From the NCBI RefSeq assembly GCF_026005215.1, contig NZ_BPMA01000014.1, forward strand, positions 1 through 64,000: a DNA stretch of 64,000 bases, given 5' to 3'. Of the stretch, positions 27,488 to 35,915 are shown one piece after another (position 1 is the first letter of the stretch; each line of letters starts with the position of its first letter). The translations under genes were made by a program, and so were the position numbers. The notes under the pieces were generated by a model. It was not told the DNA's origin, made no database searches, and was given only the letters and a program-made list of their open reading frames with translations. Source of the DNA: Capnocytophaga catalasegens. Its GTDB lineage: Bacteria; Bacteroidota; Bacteroidia; Flavobacteriales; Flavobacteriaceae.

Positions 27488-28831
27488 TTAGCCGATTAAA
27501 GAAAAATCAATATCTCCATAATTTCCACTACTCATCAGCAGTAAGACATCATTTTGATACGGATAAGAATATATAAATTTTTGAAAATCAGTAGTGTTTG
27601 TGAAAATTTGTAAATCAGTTCGTTCGAAAGCTGTACGTATATCATCTTCGCTTATATCTGAATTACCTTTCAAAGACAAGGCTTCTCGATTGTAAAGAAT
27701 CACAGCTTGATTGGCTTTATCCAAAGAGTGCTTGTATTGTTGTAAAAAATTACGATTCAGACTGCTATATGTATAGAGTTCCAAACAAGCAATCAAGTTT
27801 CGTTTTGGAAATTGTTCACGTACAGCGCTAAGCGTAGCAAAAACTTTACTTGGTGCGTGAGCGAAATCTTTAAAAACAATGAGTTGTGGAGTATCTTTTA
27901 ATTTTTCTAAACGCTTAGAAGCCCCTTTGAATGTAGCAATAGCCTCGTAAAAATCTTCTTGGTCAATACCCATATTCTGACAAACCCATTTGGCTCCTGC
28001 CAAGTTATTCATATTGTGTTGCCCGAAAATAGTCAAAGGCATTTGTCCATCAGGAGTTAGCAAATAGGTTTGTCCATCGACAACGATATATTCAGGAGTA
28101 GAATATGGAATCTTCCGAATGGCATTTTCAGTTTGTTTCACAAGCGTTTTGAGTATAGTATCTTCTTCATTATAAATAAGAATTCCTCCTTGTGTAATTT
28201 GTTTTATGAAGATTTCAAACTGCTTTTGATAATTTTCTTGTGAAGGAAATACATTGATATGATCCCAAGCAATACCACTAATAAGCGCAATATTGGGTAG
28301 ATACCAATGTATTTTGGGGCGTAAGTCAATCGGAGAAGACAAATATTCATCGCCTTCTAAAACGATAAATTCAGCATCATCGGTAAGACGAACCATTGTA
28401 TCAAATCCTTCCAATTGAGCTCCAACCAGATAATCTACTCGTCTGTCATGATATTTCATTACGTGTAAAATCATTGAAGTAATGGTTGTTTTTCCGTGAC
28501 TTCCTGCGATAACTACCCGAGTTTTATGTTTGCTTTGTTCGTAGATAAATTCGGGATAAGAATATATTTTGATACCTAATTTTTGTGCTTGAATTAGCTC
28601 TGGATTATCTTTTTTGGCGTGCATTCCTATAATAATTGCATCAATGTCAGAAGTTATTTTCTCAGGAAACCAGCCTAATTGTTCAGGGAGTAATCCTGCT
28701 TTTGATAGACGTGAGTGTGAGGGTTCAAAAATAGCATCATCACTTCCTGTAACGTATATTCCTTTTTGATGTAAAGCCAAAGCTAAGTTGTGCATTGCGG
28801 CTCCTGCTATTGATATAAAATGTACATGCAT
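27488..28831 (-). CDS. mpl: UDP-N-acetylmuramate:L-alanyl-gamma-D-glutamyl-meso-diaminopimelate ligase Mpl
   Basis: Mpl reattaches recycled murein tripeptide to UDP-MurNAc, feeding peptidoglycan recycling. The 447-residue protein has the Mur ligase architecture. An N-terminal domain opens HFISIAGAAMHNLALAL and a P-loop GSHGKTTITSMILH lies near residue 110. The central motif reads EGDEYLSSPIDLRPK, which separates Mpl from MurC, and the C-terminal domain includes KDFAHAPSKV. It is upstream of the GH109-like gene and likely in operon with it. The nearest -7 element is far upstream (29112-29119), giving a long leader. Confidence 0.95.
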   Translation of the reverse strand: MHVHFISIAGAAMHNLALALHQKGIYVTGSDDAIFEPSHSRLSKAGLLPEQLGWFPEKITSDIDAIIIGMHAKKDNPELIQAQKLGIKIYSYPEFIYEQSKHKTRVVIAGSHGKTTITSMILHVMKYHDRRVDYLVGAQLEGFDTMVRLTDDAEFIVLEGDEYLSSPIDLRPKIHWYLPNIALISGIAWDHINVFPSQENYQKQFEIFIKQITQGGILIYNEEDTILKTLVKQTENAIRKIPYSTPEYIVVDGQTYLLTPDGQMPLTIFGQHNMNNLAGAKWVCQNMGIDQEDFYEAIATFKGASKRLEKLKDTPQLIVFKDFAHAPSKVFATLSAVREQFPKRNLIACLELYTYSSLNRNFLQQYKHSLDKANQAVILYNREALSLKGNSDISEDDIRTAFERTDLQIFTNTTDFQKFIYSYPYQNDVLLLMSSGNYGDIDFSLIG

Positions 28832-28906
28832 ATTTTTTATTATTTTTATGAATGATTTTCGCTTTTTCAGAGCTTATTCTTTTTTTATCATCGGTATTTT
28901 TAAGAA

Positions 28907-29080
28907 CTAGTGCACAAGCTGAATATTCATCACCTTGTTCTTCAAGAGCAATTCAGCAATTCGTTGATTATCAGCTATAGCAAACAAAACAAAAGCAAAT
29001 TCACCTCCTTGTGCCATTATTACTGCTCTATCAATGGCATCATAAAAGCAGCTATAATTATTTGCACCTTCTGTTGCCAT
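28907..29080 (-). pseudogene. Possible remnant of a Kef-type cation/proton antiporter gene
   Basis: A 57-codon minus-strand frame contains IMAQGGEFAFVLFAIADNQRI. This closely resembles the conserved S/AQGGEFAFVLF membrane segment of KefB/KefC-type antiporters, which are about 600 residues long. Nothing else of the gene is evident on either side, so this looks like a decayed fragment. A real short leader peptide upstream of mpl is an alternative. Confidence 0.45.
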
Positions 29081-29111
29081 ATGATACGAATATTATTTTA
29101 AAATTAGGGGA

Positions 29112-29119
29112 CAAAAGTA
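29112..29119 (-). promoter_or_regulatory. -7 element upstream of the antiporter remnant and mpl
   Basis: The minus strand reads TACTTTTG. It is the only good TAnnTTTG match found upstream of mpl. It would produce a leader of about 275 bases containing the remnant frame. Confidence 0.45.
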
Positions 29120-29466
29120 GGGAAAATATTTAAAATAGTATATAATTTATATTGAAATCTGACAAAATTACCGAAAATTGCTCAAAAGTTCTTTATTAAA
29201 AATAAAGTTTGAATGTTGGTTCACATGTTATCTTTTCAATAGTATTTTACAATTATTTTTATAAATTTTACTATTTATGGCACGAATATTGTTATAAATA
29301 TTTTAAATAGAATTACTTATTTAATTAGAAATATCTATTATAAATTATTATTATATCAAATATCTTAATAGATATTTAAAATATTTAAGTTTATTTCTAT
29401 TTAATAGAAGTAATAATTAGTAATAAACAATTTTTATATAAAATAATTAAGTTATTACTAATTAAA

Positions 29467-29590
29467 AATAAATTATTACTGATTATAAATGAATTACTAT
29501 AGATGACAAATTGATATATTCTAATAAAATATAAATTATTATCTATTACAAATAAATTTTTACAGATAATAAATGAATTATTACTGGTAA
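29467..29590. repeat. Degenerate tandem repeat, unit ~20-22 nt
   Basis: Units resembling AAATRAATTATTACTGATAAT begin at about 29467, 29487, 29527, 29550 and 29571. A more decayed unit fits the gap at 29507. The spacing is close to two DNA helical turns, so the block may be intrinsically curved. It lies about 70 bases upstream of the 226-residue gene. Confidence 0.5.
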
Positions 29591-29662
29591 AATACTATTT
29601 GATATAATTATTTTATTGTAAATAATCGTAAATTTATTGTATAATATAAAAATTATTAAGTT

Positions 29663-30343
29663 ATGAGAGAAAATAATACACGAGTTCTAAATAAAAATAA
29701 AAGAATTTCAATAGAAGAATGGATTCAGAAGATGAGATTAGCATTTTCAAATGGAAAATTACCTAATATTCAGGAAAAACTAAGTCTATTAGGGTATACA
29801 CCTCAAAAACTAGATGAACTATTATTAAAAGTTATTCATTTAGAAGAATTACATCAAAATCAAAAAACTAAATATGCAGAGCAATATGTAGAAACACAGA
29901 AATTTGATAAAAAATTTAAAGAAATCAATGATTTATATACCAAACATTTAGCATTCTGTAAGATACTTTTCAAGGGAGATATGTTAGCAAGAACTTCATT
30001 AGACTTCTCTGGTAAACGAAAAATGGCATACGGTGATTGGCTTGTACAAGTTAGTAATTTCTATTCGCAATTACTTAAAAACATAGTATTTATGACTAAA
30101 CTCCAAACAATAAATATCAAAGAAGAAGATTTAAAGTTGGTACAATATAAGCTCTCAGAAATTATCGAACTAAAAGAAAGTCAGAAAAAAGAAATCGCAC
30201 AAGCTCAGAAATCGACAAAAATTCGTAATCAATTCTTCGATGAACTTTATCCAAAGTATAGAGAGTTTATAGCATATGCCAAAATTGCTTTCTCTCACGA
30301 CCAAGACCTTGAAGCACTGGGAATTATTACTAAAAGAAAGTAA
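29663..30343 (+). CDS. Unrecognised helical protein with an internal duplication
   Basis: The product has 226 residues, with no signal or membrane helix, and is rich in Lys, Glu, Leu and Gln. It appears mostly alpha-helical. The two halves align by eye. Residues about 20-120 run W(I)QKM... LLLKVIHLEELHQNQK... FKEINDLYTKHLAFCKILF... KRK. Residues 126-226 run W(L)VQV... YKLSEIIELKESQKK... FFDELYPKYREFIAYAKIAF... KRK. Each half begins with a Trp helix and ends in KRK. I recognise no family or motif. It stands alone between a repeat block and the ahpC operon. Its base composition is even more AT-rich than its neighbours. Confidence 0.7.
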   Translation: MRENNTRVLNKNKRISIEEWIQKMRLAFSNGKLPNIQEKLSLLGYTPQKLDELLLKVIHLEELHQNQKTKYAEQYVETQKFDKKFKEINDLYTKHLAFCKILFKGDMLARTSLDFSGKRKMAYGDWLVQVSNFYSQLLKNIVFMTKLQTINIKEEDLKLVQYKLSEIIELKESQKKEIAQAQKSTKIRNQFFDELYPKYREFIAYAKIAFSHDQDLEALGIITKRK

Positions 30344-30665
30344 ATAATTAAAAGAAAGTAGTAATATATTATTATCTAGTATTTTTTATTTGTATCTGTA
30401 TATGAGAAATAAATATAAAAACTTTTTAGTAACTAAAATTTATTTGTTATTTCAGTTTATTATTAGCTAAACTTGTATTTCTCCAAGTGAGAATCGCTAA
30501 CGTCTTACTATTTGATGTTTTATAAAGTATTATGATTTCAAAAATAAAAATATAAATAAAATCTATTTACGTATAGAATAAATCAATATAAATATGATTT
30601 TCTACTAAGAAAAAAGTTTTAATTTTGCATCGAAAATAAAAGTTTAATTAAAAAAATAAAGTTAT
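30344..30665. other. AT-rich intergenic region before ahpC
   Basis: No gene is seen. A direct repeat TAAAAGAAAGTA occurs at 30331-30342 (overlapping the stop of the preceding gene) and at 30349-30360. A TAATTTTG -7 element at 30620-30627 probably drives ahpC. Confidence 0.45.
30620..30627 (+). promoter_or_regulatory. -7 element of the ahpC operon
   Basis: TAATTTTG matches TAnnTTTG and lies 38 bases before the ahpC start codon. Confidence 0.5.
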
Positions 30666-31301
30666 ATGTCATTTGTAGGAAAAAAATTCCCAAACATCGA
30701 TGTAAATGCAATGAGCGAAATGGGAGATGCTCACAAAATAAATGTTTTTGAAGAGGCAGTTAATAAAAAGAAAAAAGTACTTCTTTTTTGGTATCCGAAA
30801 GATTTTACCTTCGTTTGTCCCACTGAATTACATGCTTTTCAAGAAGCTCTTAGCGAATTTGAAGCACGTAATACCCGTGTTATCGGTGCATCGTGCGATA
30901 CAGCCGAAGTTCATTTTGCGTGGCTTAATACTACCAAGGATAATGGAGGTATAGAAGGAGTTACGTATCCAATTTTAGCTGATACCAATCGGAATTTGGC
31001 TCGGATACTCGGAATTTTAGATTCAGAAGAAGTTTTTGATGAAACAACACAAACGTACAAATTGATAGGTGATGATGTAACCTATCGAGCCACTTATCTA
31101 ATTGATGAAACAGGAAAAGTTTTCCATGAAAGTATCAATGATATGCCTCTTGGACGTAATGTAAAAGAATATCTTCGCCTGATTGATGCCTATACTCATG
31201 TGCAAAAGCACGGAGAAGTATGCCCTGCTAACTGGGAAGAAGGTAAAGATGCGATGAATGCCGATAGAAATGGAGTGGCTAATTATTTAAAAACACACTA
31301 A
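30666..31301 (+). CDS. ahpC: Peroxiredoxin (AhpC/2-Cys Prx type)
   Basis: This enzyme reduces hydrogen peroxide and organic peroxides. The 211-residue protein has the peroxidatic site FVCPTEL with Cys51 and the resolving Cys186 in GEVCPANWEEG near the C-terminus, so it is a typical 2-Cys type. YPKDFTF and the conserved Arg in ATYLIDETGKV..S are present. The gene is followed after 2 bases by a thioredoxin-like gene, which could serve as its reductant in place of AhpF, not found here. Confidence 0.93.
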   Translation: MSFVGKKFPNIDVNAMSEMGDAHKINVFEEAVNKKKKVLLFWYPKDFTFVCPTELHAFQEALSEFEARNTRVIGASCDTAEVHFAWLNTTKDNGGIEGVTYPILADTNRNLARILGILDSEEVFDETTQTYKLIGDDVTYRATYLIDETGKVFHESINDMPLGRNVKEYLRLIDAYTHVQKHGEVCPANWEEGKDAMNADRNGVANYLKTH

Positions 31302-31303
31302 GT

Positions 31304-31615
31304 ATGGAAGAATTACAACAAGACAATTTGCAAGAAATTGTTGCTTCAAATGATATTATTTTTGTTCAATACGGAGCAGGTTGGTGTGGAAATTGTAAAA
31401 TAATGAAGCCAAAATTTAAAAAATTCGCTTCTGAAATAACAACTGCAAAATTTTATTATATAGATGCTGAAAAATTTCCTCAATCGCGCCAGTTAGCTAA
31501 GGTCGATAACTTGCCAACATTTGCAGCTTTCAGAAATGGAGCACTTGTATGTCAAGTACAAACAAATAAAGCAGAATCGTTAAAACAATTTATTGATGAA
31601 ATTACCGCTAATTAA
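31304..31615 (+). CDS. Thioredoxin-family protein with WCGNC active site
   Basis: This is a 103-residue cytoplasmic thioredoxin fold. The redox motif is WCGNC (Cys28, Cys31) instead of the classical WCGPC. The cis-proline region is VDNLPTFAAF near residue 66. It starts 2 bases after ahpC, so it probably donates electrons to the peroxiredoxin. Its 3' end overlaps the next gene. Confidence 0.9.
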   Translation: MEELQQDNLQEIVASNDIIFVQYGAGWCGNCKIMKPKFKKFASEITTAKFYYIDAEKFPQSRQLAKVDNLPTFAAFRNGALVCQVQTNKAESLKQFIDEITAN

Positions 31616-31853
31616 GCATATTACGCAATTTATTGCGGATAATGACCAAGATTATATCATTGAAACTATTGAAACACTCGAAAACTTGATAGAGTGTGAT
31701 AATTTGAAAGATGAAGAGCTTGATGTTATTGGTGAATTGTTATCCAATTTTTATGGAGCTATTGAAGTTGATACAATGATAAAACAAGGTATTCCGCAGA
31801 AAGAAGCACTCAATACGTTTATGAAGCGTGTTGTTGGCTCAATAGATAAATAG
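31596..31853 (+). CDS. Small conserved flavobacterial protein (DUF6952-like)
   Basis: The ATG at 31596 gives 85 residues and overlaps the end of the thioredoxin gene by 20 bases. The protein is acidic and predicted helical, with a pattern DYIIETIETLENLIEC near residue 15 and no signal or helix. A similar small protein of unknown role often follows this thioredoxin in flavobacteria, from memory. It is probably part of the ahpC-trx operon. Its function is not known. Confidence 0.7.
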   Translation: MKLPLIKHITQFIADNDQDYIIETIETLENLIECDNLKDEELDVIGELLSNFYGAIEVDTMIKQGIPQKEALNTFMKRVVGSIDK

Positions 31854-31887
31854 AAGTTTCATAATTTTTTGATTTTAAATTTTTTTG

Positions 31888-31922
31888 AAAAACTAAATCT
31901 CATTTTGAGGTTTAGTTTTTTT
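31888..31922. terminator. Terminator between the ahpC operon and mutS2
   Basis: AAAAACTAAATCTC pairs imperfectly with GAGGTTTAGTTTTT across ATTTT. A runs before and T runs after allow use from both converging sides. Confidence 0.8.
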
Positions 31923-31962
31923 ATTTGCCAGTCAATAGAAGTGAAAAACTTTTAGATAGAAT

Positions 31963-34137
31963 TTATTTTCCTACAAATTCTAATTGAGAGATATCAACCA
32001 TTGTTGTGAAAAGTCCGTAGTTGATAACAGCTTTTTGTTTTTCTATTTTGTCAATTGTCCCGATAGATTTACTTTCTTTTATTCGTACTCTATCGCCTAT
32101 TTTTAGAGCTCGTTGTTGTTGTAGTTTTTCTTTTTTCTCTGATAGTTCTTGTTTCTTTTTTTCTACTTTTTTTTGCTCACGGATAATGCTAATTTCTTGA
32201 ATAACTTCTTTTTCAAGAGATTTTTGTAACTCTTTTTGTTGTTGTTTCTCTTGCTTAGTTTTGATTTTACGTTTGCTGTTTTCTGTTTCAACAATTTTCA
32301 AAAAATCAGAAATAAGTGGGCGTCTTTTTTTATCTTCAAAATATCTTTCGGCAATATCATTTACTTTTTTACCTAAATAAATAAGCTGCTGATTTTGGTC
32401 GTAAAGTTCTTGATAATTAACGAGTTTCGACTGAATTTTGTCATTCAGTTGCTCCAATCGCTTGGCTTCTTCCCGAGCTTTGGTTTCTTCTTCTTTGAGC
32501 GATGAAGAGTTTTTTTCCATAATGCTTCTTTCCTTTTGCAGGCGTGCAATCGTAGCATCGAAGCGGACTTTGTTTGTTTCAATTTTCTTTTTTGCCCGAT
32601 TGATAAGCCCGAAAGGAATACCATTTTTCTGAGCCACCTCAAAGGTAAAAGAGCTACCAGCTTCACCGACAATTAGCTTATAGATAGGTTCGAGCGTTTT
32701 GTTATTGAAAAGCATATTAGCATTGCTTGTATGGGGAAGTTCATCAGCAAGGATTTTCAGATTGGCATAGTGGGTTGTAATAACTCCAAAAGCCTTGCGA
32801 TGGTAAAATTCTTCCAAGAATGTTTCTGCCAATGCACCACCAAGTTCAGGGTCTGAACCTGTTCCAAATTCGTCAATTAGAAAAAGTGTTTTATCGTTAC
32901 ATTTTTTCAAAAAATAATTCATATTTTTGAGGCGATAACTATATGTACTAAGGTGATTTTCAATGGATTGATTGTCACCAATATCGGTTAGAATTAGCTC
33001 AAAAAGGCACATTTTGCTAAGGCGATGCACTGGCACAAGCATACCGCTTTGGAGCATTAGTTGCAATAATCCAATGGTTTTTAGAGTAATGCTTTTCCCT
33101 CCAGCATTAGGACCTGAAATCACAATAATACGTGAATTATCTGATAATGATATGGTTTGAGCAAATGTTTGGATGCCCTTTTTCTGATTGTTCAAAAATA
33201 ACAAAGGGTGAAAAGCATCTTTTAATTCCAAAAGGCGCTCTTGGGTTATTTCTGGTAACAGAGAGTTCGTTTTTTGAGCAAATTGAGCTTTGGCTGAAAT
33301 CGTATCAATTTGAGTTAAATACGCTTGATAATTTTGTAATAATTCTGCGTAGGGTCGTAAAAAATTAGTTAAATTTTGAAGAATTTTCAAGATTTCTTCT
33401 TTTTCTTCAAACAAAAGATTATTCAATTCACGTGAATAATGTTCAGTTGTTTGTGGTTCAATAAAAACGATACTTCCTGTTTTGGAAGTTCCTAATACAG
33501 AGCCTTTTACTTTGCGTCTGTACATAGATTTGACAGCTAAAACTCGTCGATGCTCAATAACTGATTCGCGAATATCATCTAAGTAATCGGCTGTAAAATA
33601 TTCAGATAAAGCTTTCGAAAAACTTTGGTTAATTTTAACTTTTAAATTACTAATTTGCTCTCGAATAGAAGATAATGTAGGCGAAGCATTGTTTTTTATT
33701 TCGCCAAATTTGTCAATAATTTTATCAATTTCAGTACTAATATCTTTTGTAAAAATCACATTTTCAGAGAGCTGGAATAGCTTAGGGTAGTAGTCGTTAA
33801 ATTTTTTTAAGAATGCAATATGCGTATTAACGGTTTCCGAAATCGTTTTTATTTTGCGAAAACTTGTTATTTCTAAGGTTGTATTTTCAATTGCCAAAAA
33901 TTTTATTTCAGTCGAAATAGAATCAAAATAATGAGATGGAATACTATTATTATTTTCAAATGAAGAGAGATATTCGTTGGTTTGTTGCAAAGCGATTAAG
34001 AGTTGTTCTCTATCTACAAAAGGTTTGATATTCAGTGTATTATCTTTCCCAGAATCAGTGATACACAATTGTGAAACAAAAGAAAGAAGTGTGTCAAATT
34101 CTAAATCTTGTAAGGTTTTGTTATGTATGTCTTTCAT
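31963..34137 (-). CDS. mutS2: MutS2-family ATPase without Smr domain
   Basis: The ATG at 34137 (MKDIHNKTLQDLEF) gives 724 residues. An upstream in-frame ATG at 34176 lies inside the apparent -7 element and is unlikely. The P-loop VISGPNAGGKSITLKT, the ABC-type signature and Walker B ILIDEFGTGSDPELGGALAE lie in the centre. A long Lys/Glu/Gln-rich coiled coil (~500-660) follows, then a small KOW-like end (KIGDRVRIKESKSIGTIDKI). Classical MutS2 has an Smr nuclease domain at the C-terminus. None is seen here, as is common in Bacteroidetes. MutS2 acts in recombination suppression and ribosome rescue in other bacteria. Confidence 0.92.
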   Translation of the reverse strand: MKDIHNKTLQDLEFDTLLSFVSQLCITDSGKDNTLNIKPFVDREQLLIALQQTNEYLSSFENNNSIPSHYFDSISTEIKFLAIENTTLEITSFRKIKTISETVNTHIAFLKKFNDYYPKLFQLSENVIFTKDISTEIDKIIDKFGEIKNNASPTLSSIREQISNLKVKINQSFSKALSEYFTADYLDDIRESVIEHRRVLAVKSMYRRKVKGSVLGTSKTGSIVFIEPQTTEHYSRELNNLLFEEKEEILKILQNLTNFLRPYAELLQNYQAYLTQIDTISAKAQFAQKTNSLLPEITQERLLELKDAFHPLLFLNNQKKGIQTFAQTISLSDNSRIIVISGPNAGGKSITLKTIGLLQLMLQSGMLVPVHRLSKMCLFELILTDIGDNQSIENHLSTYSYRLKNMNYFLKKCNDKTLFLIDEFGTGSDPELGGALAETFLEEFYHRKAFGVITTHYANLKILADELPHTSNANMLFNNKTLEPIYKLIVGEAGSSFTFEVAQKNGIPFGLINRAKKKIETNKVRFDATIARLQKERSIMEKNSSSLKEEETKAREEAKRLEQLNDKIQSKLVNYQELYDQNQQLIYLGKKVNDIAERYFEDKKRRPLISDFLKIVETENSKRKIKTKQEKQQQKELQKSLEKEVIQEISIIREQKKVEKKKQELSEKKEKLQQQRALKIGDRVRIKESKSIGTIDKIEKQKAVINYGLFTTMVDISQLEFVGK

Positions 34138-34173
34138 TGTATTTTTAAGATTAAATCCAAATTTAGCAAGCGA

Positions 34174-34181
34174 CAAAAATA
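34174..34181 (-). promoter_or_regulatory. -7 element for mutS2
   Basis: The minus strand reads TATTTTTG, placing the transcription start near 34167 and supporting the 34137 start codon over 34176. Confidence 0.5.
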
Positions 34182-34305
34182 CATAAAAAATAAAATGTAT
34201 TGAAAGAAATATAAATAAATCTTTTTGGGAAATAGATTTATTCCAAATAAGCTATTTTTTTTGAAAAATTTGGGTAAAACTTGAATTAATAATGTGAAAA
34301 ATATG

Positions 34306-34313
34306 TACCTTTG
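34306..34313 (+). promoter_or_regulatory. -7 element for ccoG
   Basis: TACCTTTG is an exact TAnnTTTG match, 22 bases before the ATG at 34336. An upstream in-frame codon at 34294 lies before this element and is therefore not the start. Confidence 0.6.
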
Positions 34314-34335
34314 CCCCGTATTAAGTAAGATTATT

Positions 34336-35751
34336 ATGGTCATTCAAGAAGAAGAATTTCGCAATACGATAGGAACGGTTGATAAAGACGGAAAGCGACT
34401 TTGGGCTTTTCCTAAAAAACCCAAGGGAGTATATTACAAATATCGCAAATATGTAAGTTATTTATTATTGATTTTTTTATTTGCAGCTCCTTTTGTTAAA
34501 ATAGATGGAAATCAGTTTTTGATGTTCAATATTTTGGAACGGCGGTTTAATATTTTTGGTTTTCCTTTTTGGCCACAAGATTTTTATCTTTTTGTAATCT
34601 CACTTATCATAGGAGTAGTTTTTATTACACTTTTTACAGTGGCTTTTGGTCGTATTTTCTGTGGTTGGATATGCCCGCAAACTATTTTTATGGAAATGGT
34701 TTTTCGCCGTATTGAGTATTGGATTGATGGTGATAGAAATGCACAAATGAAATTGGATAAACAACCCTGGAATGCTGAAAAAATACGCAAACGTGCACTC
34801 AAATGGCTGATTTTTTTCCTGATTTCGTTTGTAATTGCCAATATATTTTTAGCGTATTTGATAGGTAGCGATCAATTACTTTTGTACATTAGTGAAGGGC
34901 CGTTAAATCATTGGCGTGTTTTTGTATCTCTTCTTATTTTTACAGGTGTTTTTTATTTTATATTTGCTTGGTTTCGAGAACAAGTATGTATAATTGCTTG
35001 CCCCTATGGGCGATTACAAGGGGTACTTTTAGATACACAATCGATAGTGGTAGCATATGATTACAAGCGTGGAGAAGCTGAAAACGGACGCAAAAAGTTC
35101 CGTAAAAATGAAGATAGAAAAGCACTTGGATATGGCGATTGTATTGATTGTTTCCAATGCGTACACGTATGTCCTACAAATATTGATATCCGTAATGGAA
35201 CACAACTCGAATGCATCAATTGCACTGCTTGTATTGACGCTTGTGATGAAGTAATGATAAAATCAGGTATGCCCAAAGGGCTTATTCGTTATGCTAGCGA
35301 AAAAGAAATTGCCCAAAAAGAAAAATTCCGATTTACAGCTCGTATGAAAGGCTATACTGCTGTACTTTCTATTCTTATAGGGATACTTATCGGTATGCTT
35401 TTCCTAAGAAGTGATGTACAAGCCAATATACTCCGATTACCTGGGCAGTTATATCAGAAAGAAGGAGAAATAATAAGTAATGTTTATACTTACAAAATTA
35501 TTAATAAAACCACACATAGTTTTGATAATATTACTTTCAAAATCGTAGAACCCAAGCAAGCAACAATACAAATTGTTGGAGATCAGAATATAACACTTCC
35601 TAAACAAGGATTAGCACAAGGTACTCTTTTTATAAGACTTGATGAGGCTTTTCTTGATAAGAAAAAAATAAAAGTAAAAATAGAAGTTTATAGTGAAAAA
35701 CAGCGTATCGAAAGCACAACAACTATTTTTACAGGACCTAAAACATTTTGA
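34336..35751 (+). CDS. ccoG: Cytochrome c oxidase accessory protein CcoG (FixG/RdxA)
   Basis: CcoG is a membrane-bound iron-sulfur protein that helps reduce copper for the CuB site of cbb3 oxidase. The 471-residue protein has four or five membrane helices. A CGWICPQTIFMEM motif lies near residue 105, then CIIACPYGRLQG. Two ferredoxin clusters follow (CIDCFQCVHVCP ~270 and CINCTACIDACDE ~292), and a C-terminal Ig-like periplasmic domain (~380-471) ends it. No ccoNOP or ccoS is adjacent. Its presence suggests a cbb3 oxidase elsewhere. Confidence 0.92.
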   Translation: MVIQEEEFRNTIGTVDKDGKRLWAFPKKPKGVYYKYRKYVSYLLLIFLFAAPFVKIDGNQFLMFNILERRFNIFGFPFWPQDFYLFVISLIIGVVFITLFTVAFGRIFCGWICPQTIFMEMVFRRIEYWIDGDRNAQMKLDKQPWNAEKIRKRALKWLIFFLISFVIANIFLAYLIGSDQLLLYISEGPLNHWRVFVSLLIFTGVFYFIFAWFREQVCIIACPYGRLQGVLLDTQSIVVAYDYKRGEAENGRKKFRKNEDRKALGYGDCIDCFQCVHVCPTNIDIRNGTQLECINCTACIDACDEVMIKSGMPKGLIRYASEKEIAQKEKFRFTARMKGYTAVLSILIGILIGMLFLRSDVQANILRLPGQLYQKEGEIISNVYTYKIINKTTHSFDNITFKIVEPKQATIQIVGDQNITLPKQGLAQGTLFIRLDEAFLDKKKIKVKIEVYSEKQRIESTTTIFTGPKTF

Positions 35752-35763
35752 TTATTTTTTTGA

Positions 35764-35801
35764 AAAAGAAGTTGCTTCAAATGTAAGGCAACTTCTTTTT
35801 A
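35764..35801 (+). terminator. ccoG terminator
   Basis: AAAGAAGTTGC pairs with GCAACTTCTTT across a loop of about ten bases and runs into TTTTT. It lies 13 bases after the ccoG stop. Confidence 0.85.
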
Positions 35802-35882
35802 CAAAATGATTTTTTAAATTTTAGTGGTAAATGCAACTAAATAAAAAAATGATTTTTTTTTGTAATATTCAGTTTATATTTT

Positions 35883-35890
35883 TACTTTTG
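35883..35890 (+). promoter_or_regulatory. -7 element of the wza/wzz operon
   Basis: TACTTTTG matches TAnnTTTG, 25 bases before the GTG start codon at 35916. Confidence 0.55.
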
Positions 35891-35915
35891 CACATTACTA
35901 TATAAGACTTTTGAA

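Larger units (their letters stand above)
28832..29662. other. Long AT-rich region with a gene remnant, a promoter element and degenerate repeats
   Basis: No intact conventional gene is present. It contains, in order, a 57-codon minus-strand remnant (28907-29080), a minus-strand -7 element (29112-29119) and a very AT-rich block with degenerate ~20-22 nt repeats (29467-29590) in front of the 226-residue gene. Confidence 0.6.

Noticed and set aside
28910-29101. Plus-strand 63-codon frame
   Set aside because: It is antisense to the Kef-like remnant, which has the recognisable protein sequence.
29467-29590. CRISPR array
   Set aside because: Units are degenerate, without unique spacers, and no cas genes are present.
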